Shown here piece after piece: positions 57,201 through 64,000 of a stretch of 64,000 bases of DNA (position 1 is its first letter; the number at the start of each line of letters is the position of its first letter). The translations under genes and the position numbers were made by a program. Where the stretch lies: assembly GCA_001724265.1 (NCBI GenBank), contig MEDY01000046.1, forward strand, positions 1 to 64,000. The letters run 5' to 3'. This DNA comes from Rhizaria sp. SCN 62-66 (lineage: Eukaryota > Rhizaria, unplaced). Below the pieces are notes generated by a model. It had not been told where the DNA came from, did no database searches, and saw nothing but the letters and a program-made list of their open reading frames with translations.

Positions 57201-60200
57201 GTAGGGGCGTACACCACGACCACGCTCGACGTTGTTGTCGTCATCAGCTGCAGTCGCACTCGGCGCCGCAACGGTGACACCGGGCAGCGAGCCTGCAGCG
57301 CGCCGGCGCGTGGAGGCCAATGCAGCTGGGCTTTTCTCTGCTTCCGTCAAAGCGGCATCCGAAGTCGCGCCTGTCACGCTACTTGCTAGTTTTACGGCCA
57401 TCTTATAGAAACGATTCTTGATAGTCCCATCAGTTACGGCTTGATTAAGTTTCTGAATGGACGCAAGCATACGAAATCGCATAACGGATCCCTCAGCTTG
57501 AGGTGCAGCGTTTGACTCTTCCTCTTCCTCTTCGTCACTACTGTCGGAGTTTCCACCCGAACGCACATTGGAAACTGGAGGAGCGCCAGCATTAGAAAGT
57601 GCGACCGCAACTTCTTCCTTACGCGTGACGTTACCGCGGCTGTCGTCATGTGCGGCCAGTTGAGTCATCCGAGTCACGCCGTCGGTGACGGGCGTGGCGT
57701 GAGCAATAAAGGGCAGGATCGTCGCCTCGAAGTAGACGTACCCACCGCAGTGGGCAGCAGGGAAAGCCTTTGCGGCAGCCTCTGCCTCATCCTTGGCACC
57801 GGCGCCGTCCCAGTTCGCCGACAACAGCTGCGCCGGCACGCCAGGAAGATAAGGCAACGGCGTCGCCGTGACGAGGTTCACGAGTGACGTCTGCGCGCGG
57901 GCAAGGCAGTGCGTGTAGCTCTCAGTCACAAAGTGCACCGGGACCTTGTACGCCTGCATGTGTTGCGTCCAAGGTGCGGAACGTGGGCCAGGCGAATACA
58001 CGCTGCTCCACAACGCGATCATGTTCGTGTTGGCGCCAACCGCAGCGGCCCAGGTGAGTTCCATCATTGCCAGCACGCGGCGGCGCAGGTCATCTGCAGA
58101 CTGCCGGCGCGCGACAGCAGCGTTAGCAAGAAGCTGGGGATAAGTGCCATCAAGAACCAGGTTGTACCCATTTTCACGCATGATGATGTCCGACTCAGCT
58201 GTCAGTGTCTGCGGCCACATCATCGCAGCGTGCAGTGCCGCCTCACTCACCGGCGCCATCAGTGCACGATCAACACGGGTCCACAAATAACGCGGTTCAC
58301 GGCGATTGCATGCAGCCTCATTGCTCGCACTATTAGAGGACGCATCATGAGTCAGGTTTTCGCCCCAACCGCCAGACTCCTCCTCATTGTCGTCATGCCT
58401 TTGATTGTTTGACCGACGCTTAGCCACAATAGCATTGCGAATGCGCGACTCGTTCGCAAAGTGCAGACTAATCTCGTTCTTAGCTGTAACACGGGACTTG
58501 GTCTCGCTATCTGAGCGCTGGGTTAGATCCTCATCCATCAGCGTGCGCATCGACGTCACAGCTAACGCTGCGGGTGTGGGGATTGGCCGTGTCGTGCGAA
58601 ACGGGCGCATCACCATCGCCGTGCCGCGGACAACGGGTGCTACGAGCGAACGCATCGTCTGCGCAGGAACAACAATCTGTGCGTCGCCGCTGGGCATCGC
58701 CACACTGGTAAGCGCAGATGTTGACTCAAGCACAGTCAGGTAGCGACCACCGCCGTCTACTGGCGCGCGGCGGCGCAGCAGCAGCCGGGGTGCAGGCGGA
58801 GAGATGGCAGAACCAAGCGGGGGCGCGCGGATGCCAGCGCAGATAATCATCGACTGCTCCATGGCGCAGGTTTGATACATCTTGATAACCGCAATGCCAT
58901 CGATGAACACAGTTAGAGCACCGTTGATGTTGTCCGTCGTGAGCGTGACAGAGCTGCGGGACGTGAGCGGTGGGAGGCGTTTCGAGCACAGATCCTTGTC
59001 AAGGCGCAGATGGGTCTCCATGCCACTGTTGTTGTTGTTCTTGTTGTTGTTGCGCTTATTGTCATTAACCTTGGTACTCTTGACCTTGGTCCGCTTAAAT
59101 CCTGAGAATGTGTTGGCGATCATCATCTTCATTTTTTTCTCGACTGAGTTAAACATCGAAAAGACACCGCTGGATTTCTCATCGTCCTCCTCAATTTCAG
59201 GACTGCTTGCATCATCCGCTGAAGGCGGTTCAAGTAAAGCTGCGACAGTCGCGTCTACAGCCGAGATGCTCCCACACGGTGCGAGCTGAGCTGCACGTTT
59301 AAGCACCGATGTTGCGATTTCAATGTCAGGTCCTACAAAGGCGTGGCCCGTTGACAGGATCACAACGCCATCTGATGGGGCACGCGCCCACGGCAAGCTA
59401 TTCGTTTGCGGGGACACAGAGGAAGATGCAGGTCCAGACAGTGACGAAGACTCAACACTACTGCCATTAGCCAATCCGTCACCGTTGGGCTGCGTGATCG
59501 TGTGCAACGCGGATAGCGCCGCGCCAAGCGAGCTGCCCGCATTAACACTCGAATGCCTAGTGCTATGATCGTCGACAGCAATCCCACTTGGTAGGGGTAA
59601 CAACGCGATGAAAAAAGACGGAGCGTCCGCAGCCGAGATCGCGTCCTCGTCAGCACACGCATGCTCCTGACCCTCAGTTGTAACCCAAGACACTGGTACT
59701 GTTGTGCTTGTAGGTAAGATATCAACCGTGAAAGAGGAGAACAGATTGCTGTGCGAAGCGCCATTCATTGCAGACGCAACGTGCCAGCTCCCGGGTGTCG
59801 CGGTGGGCGCGAGAGAGAGCACGCTGCCTCCGGGGGCAACCTCGACCGACAGCTCGACTTGTGCGCTCGCAGCGATCGCAGGAGCAACCGTTGGGACAGC
59901 CCATGAGTGCGCGCGGCGGTCAGTCTCGATGTTGGCCTTTGTCACAGCAGGGTCTTCGGCGACCACAGTTAAGTTAACAGAGGGCACAGATGAGTCCATG
60001 TTTGCGCAAAGCGAGCAGCCGAGTGAGAACTCCATTCCGTTGGGCGGGTGCGCGAGCTTCAGAGGACATTTGCTTGGCCGCGACAAGATAGATGTGCCAA
60101 TCCTGGCAAAGATCTCTTCTTGCGACTTCAGCTTGCCGAATCCGGAATAGTCTGTCTTGAGAATCTTCTGCACGTCGGGGTCACACTGACTCTGTTCATC

Positions 60201-63200
60201 CATCGCCTTGACGTTCATGCGCGTCGAGACGTGGCGGGAGTAATTATCGTGGCATCACTGACAGAAGTGAACGGACGCAAAGCAGAAGAAAACAGCAATG
60301 TTGCAACAGAAACGACACTTCCATGAGATAAAGTCTGTTCCGTGCTTCTTACACGTTGTCTCTGAGTTGACTAAGCGGTTCGCCTGGCAGCGACTGCAGA
60401 TCAGCGTCGTGGGATCAAACCGATTCGCACCATCTGCGGGTACCACCGCACCTGCAGCGTTGTTGGGTGCCGGTGCGCCCATGTCATCAACGCAGTTGCG
60501 CGCGCCGGCGAAGTACGGCTTGGTACAGCGATGACACTCGAAGAACTGGAAATGGTCCATAGCAAATGCCCCGGGGTTGGCGTAGAACCGTCCGCCGCGC
60601 TGCACGATGCTTGGATCGCGTTGAAGGCCTTCAGCCTCAAGTGCTTGCAGAGCAAGCCGCTTGACAGCGAGTTCTTTCTTGTGCATATTAGTCATGGTCT
60701 CCTCCAGAAGCGGGTGACGAACACGCACGCGGCACACGGGGCAGCCCAGGAAGTCGAACGACATGCGCGCCCCGGACCAGCCTGCGCGCAGCTTGGCGCG
60801 CACACACTCGTAGTGGAACGTGTGGCCGCACGAGGACAGCCGGATCACAGGACTGATGCCCAGTGGAGCGAGACAGACAGAGCAGTCATCTTCTGCGCAC
60901 AATGGCTCTGCCAGCTGCGAGCGGCCGTTTGCGTTAGCCTTTTGAAAGTCGAGCGTCAGAGACCGCAACACGGATAGGCGCAGAGCAGCAGGACCGGCGG
61001 TCACATGGCATTTGCCACCAACACCATGAGCGTGACCACATGCTCCAACAACAGTTGCAGGAGCGGACACCATCGAGAGTGAGCTGTCGGACAGAGGCGC
61101 GGTGAGTGCAGCTAGAGCATTTTTGCGTGCCTCAGTCTGGGCCATGTAGGCGGCTGTCGCAGCGGCTGTCGCAGCTTCCTCGCGGAGTGCCGCGCAGGCT
61201 GCGTGGAGACAAGGAGGGCAGCTAGAAAGGGGCTCATCCTTAACACCACGGCAAAAATGACCACACGAGAGTAGCTTCATACAAGATGACTCGAACGCAG
61301 TCTTGCAAGACACGCGGTTGCAAACAATCCAATCTTTTTTGAGGCCGATGCTTTGGTTGATTTGACGCGCATCCACGTTGAAGGGCCTTGCCTTCTCATT
61401 GTAGTCATTGTACATTTCTTCGCCGTTAACATCTGGCAACGCGTTGTTCAGACTTGAGATCTCTTTTGCCGCAGCAATCGCCTCTGTGCGCGCCAAGAGA
61501 AGTACGGCTTCATTTTCTTCTGAAGCGTCCTCGTCGCACCACATGCAGCGCTGTTGGCTCGACTTGCGAAGCAACGCAGACACACATGTTTCACCCACGT
61601 GATACGGCGCCATTCGGCATCGGCGACACGAGTCGGTGTGGCATGCCAGACAGAGCACGCGCTGGAGCGCCCAGTGGATCCGTGACTGGTTCGGTAGCCC
61701 GTTAATCTGGCGGCCGCGCATCCTTGGGTTGGAGTGTGAGACTGTGAGAGGAAACTCAGCGACACGCTTCAAAACCTCGTGCTGCGACAGAGGTGGGTCT
61801 AACGTCGCAATGGCGCCGCACTTCTGACAGCCCCACCAGTGACCGACAGTGGCGAACGGCGACCGCTCAACAGTAAACCTGTTCCTAATGCGTTCCACCT
61901 TCTCAAAATACGCAAGCACTGCACTTGTCATCGAACTCGAAATGTAGCCACAGAATGCGTTGATCGAAGGAGTTGCCACAATTGATTTGTCCTTCATAGA
62001 ATTTGGACCGCGTTGCCACCACGTAAGGTGCTGACTCAGCATATGAAGAGTCACCGGCCGCATGGCAGTGTCGTCGCCCTTGCTGTCATGTGCCTCGCGC
62101 AGAGTCGACACGTCTCCCAGCATCGAGAGCACAGCCTGGGCCTCAAACGCGGCGAGAGCGGCAGCGTCAGTACCGAGAACTTCAGTGGCGTCGCCGGGAC
62201 ACAGCGCTGAGACGAGTCCAGCAACGGCTTCGTTAGTGACGTGTTCCTTCTTGCCCGATGCCACAACTAACAGTGCAGAGGCCACGCATGCGCGGCAAAG
62301 ATCAGACGACGGTGCAGGACCACCGTGCGCAGCGTATGTCGCAGCCTGGCCAAGCAACACTGCGATGTCCGAAGACACACGTGGACGTTCAGGAATTACT
62401 GCGGCAAGCGTACCAGGCCACGTTGCATAGAGCGGCGCGGACTTATCAGCGGCGAAGCACACACGCCTGCCATTACGAACTTGACTCATCCAATTGAAGT
62501 CGTTGATACTGTCCTTAGGGACAACGGGCGGCTGGAGCAGCTTCGAGATAAACGATGCTGTCGAGGTTGAGTGCAACTCAGCGATACCCGCCGCGTTAAT
62601 GTGCTCCTCTATCTCTTGTGCGACAGCACCATGGTCGGTGAAGATGGCTTTGCCGCGGAAGAAGAAAGTGTCCCATCCACTCGAAATGGTCGACGCAGCT
62701 GCCGCGGCAGCTGCCACGAAACCAGCAATGGGAGAGATGGGCACGCGCAAATGATAAAACATATCAATATCACTGCGCTCACCACCGCAGCAGTTGCAGG
62801 GCATCGACGTCAGCATGTGACGCGGCGCTGCCAAACGCGCACTTGGAGCTAAAGCTAGCAAGGCGACTGGGAGCTGCGTGGTGATAGTGCCACTGTTCTC
62901 AGGCAACGCCAGGGAGACACCGTGGTACGAGTTCATCTGACGGAACAACTCAGGCTCCACGCGCGGAGTGTCGACAGACTGTAGCGCCAAATACGGGGCA
63001 GAAATGGGCGCGGTCACCGTCCACGCAGCAGCAGCGCGCGGGTGCTTAGCAAAGCTCGGGAGACCCAACAAAGCAAGTTGGTCATCAGTAGCTCCGCGTT
63101 GGGCCGCCAATGATGCCACAGCAGCAGTTGAGGCATTGATGACGAGACTTAGAGTCGGTGCACTAGGCTTTGAAGCGCCCATGCCGGTGCCAATAGCCTC

Positions 63201-64000
63201 CATCTCACCGACGGCAAAAAAATTGGGCGTCGTCAGCTTGGCGGCAACGAGTGGCCGTGTGACATCTGTGTCAAGCGCCATGGCAACCAATGCGGGGCGC
63301 GCGCGAGCAACTGACAACGCGCAATGCCATGCACCAGCAAGCGCATCTGTGTTGGCTGCAGAAACAACGGCCTCTATAGCACGCTCGCGCATCAATGATC
63401 CCGGAGGCGCAGTTGTTGCGATCGTCGGCAGAAGCAGCGTGCCAATCTTCTCGTCAGCAGCAGAGGCAGGGTCAACCTCAGGGGAGCCAGCACCGACAAC
63501 TGTTGCAGCGGTTTTGGGCGAAGCAGCTGCCTTCGGGACAGCAATCGCAGTGACATGAAAACGTGCGTCCGCAGCAATAGCCAAGTCGGAAGGTAACGCA
63601 CGTGACTGGATTTGGACAAGTGCTGAAGCTGCAAGGCTTCTAGCAGGTGCGTCCACTTCAGGGTCATCGTCAGAGGCGTCCGACGGTGGATACGAACACG
63701 AAGGAACAACATTCACCTTTGCGCGCGCATGCGCAGTCGCGACGGCGGAGGCACCCGCATAGATGGCATTTGCGGATGCGACCGTTGTGGCCATATCTGG
63801 CAGTGCTGACACAAACGCTCCGTGAGCGACCGCTTCCAGCATGAGACTCGACGTCGATAAGCGCGAATCGCTGGCGATGTTCGCGAGCGTGGCCTCCGTC
63901 ACTGGTAAATCGGCAATGCGTCGATTCTTGTCTGCCAGTGTCGCCTGCGCCACAGAGAAAGACGTCACTAAAGCGGGCAGTGGATTCAGCGCAGGTACAT
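51234..64000 (-). CDS. Giant RCR-type E3 ubiquitin ligase (MYCBP2-like) with SPRY, RanBP2 finger, LamG-like and kelch regions; N-terminus outside window
   Basis: One frame, open at the right edge, to UAA at 51234-51236: about 4,255 codons, no intron, interrupted only by UGA at 60257-60255. From the N-terminal side: an IBR-like Cys cluster (LCLACHTDSCRRCR, near 61640); a B-box-like Cys/His cluster (CMKLLSCGHFCRG); a RING (CSVCLAPLG ... CGHTFHYEC ... CPVCRVRV, about 60890-60730); then the tandem-Cys relay domain of MYCBP2 (FFECHRCTKPYFAGARNC, WKCRFCCNIAVFFCFASVHF, HPPNGMEFSLGCSLC). Both relay Cys appear kept, by alignment from memory: 60494 (ARNC) and 60284 (VFFC). These ligases pass ubiquitin between two Cys and esterify Thr. 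After the relay come an unassigned stretch, a SPRY-like region (about 57200-56920), a RanBP2 finger (WTCLVCTYAESPLEARKCQV, near 55810), a LamG-like region (about 53830-53090) and C-terminal kelch-like motifs (LVFGGQ, LWVLGGCG). In MYCBP2 the relay domain is C-terminal; here about 2,900 residues follow it. Confidence 0.87.
60255..60257 (-). other. In-frame UGA inside the RCR domain of the giant E3
   Basis: Reads HFC-Q-UGA-CHDNYS. Animal MYCBP2 reads HFC-N-A-CHDDF, so spacing across the UGA is exact. UGA is a normal stop in other genes here. Confidence 0.85.

Noticed and set aside
1-64000. General reassignment of UGA as well as UAG
   Set aside because: Only one internal UGA in about 17,000 codons, Trp uses UGG, and several genes end naturally at UGA with UTR-like sequence beyond.
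1-64000. CRISPR arrays, insertion sequences, bacterial operons or prophage
   Set aside because: No spaced direct repeats, transposase or terminal inverted repeats were seen. Introns and gene content are eukaryotic.

Overview
This window is nuclear DNA from a unicellular-type eukaryote. It has 16 supportable spliceosomal introns of 107-208 nt and eukaryote-specific proteins: CPSF73, LC8 dynein light chain, an alpha-kleisin, protein phosphatase inhibitor 2, a DEAH/RBR helicase and an RCR-type E3 ligase. Coding DNA is very GC-rich, with Ala-rich proteins and poly-Ala runs. Intergenic DNA and introns are AT-rich. I cannot name the species.

Layout. 1-10 kb: a partial gene on the left edge (-), a PH/pseudokinase/C2/WW protein (+), CPSF73 (+), LC8 (-). 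10.9-26 kb: three + strand genes, namely an RRM nucleolar protein resembling NOL8, a protein ending in a leucyl/phenylalanyl-tRNA-protein transferase-like domain, and an LEA-like repeat protein. 26-41 kb: mostly - strand, with PP1 inhibitor 2, an ARM-type PSMD5-like protein, three small unrecognised genes (one on +), an SDR dehydrogenase, an alpha-kleisin and a tandem GST-N protein. 41.4-44 kb: a 2-oxoglutarate dioxygenase (+). 44.9-50.7 kb: a CCCH/DEAH/RBR helicase (-). 51.2 kb to the right edge: one giant E3 ligase gene (-), N-terminus outside the window.

The main discovery is that UAG looks like a sense codon. Twelve in-frame UAG triplets fall inside seven genes. Four lie in the single-polypeptide DEAH/RBR helicase and three in the dioxygenase. 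In every case the same frame stays open on the far side and carries the rest of the same protein. No gene here needs UAG as its terminator: every accepted gene end is UAA or UGA. A nuclear code with UAG reassigned and UAA/UGA as stops explains all of this. Leu or Gln are the precedents for UAG-only reassignment, and the window does not settle which.

Separately, one in-frame UGA sits inside the highly conserved RING-Cys-relay domain of the giant E3, where the flanking sequence matches the MYCBP2 family without a gap. UGA is an ordinary stop elsewhere in the window, so this is a local recoding event, selenocysteine, or a sequence error.

The genes do not form one pathway; the window is ordinary housekeeping chromosome (mRNA 3' end formation, cohesion, ubiquitin ligation, PP1 control, proteasome assembly). 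Its interest lies in the decoding rules (UAG, UGA), the uniform GTACGT 5' splice sites and several unusual domain fusions.
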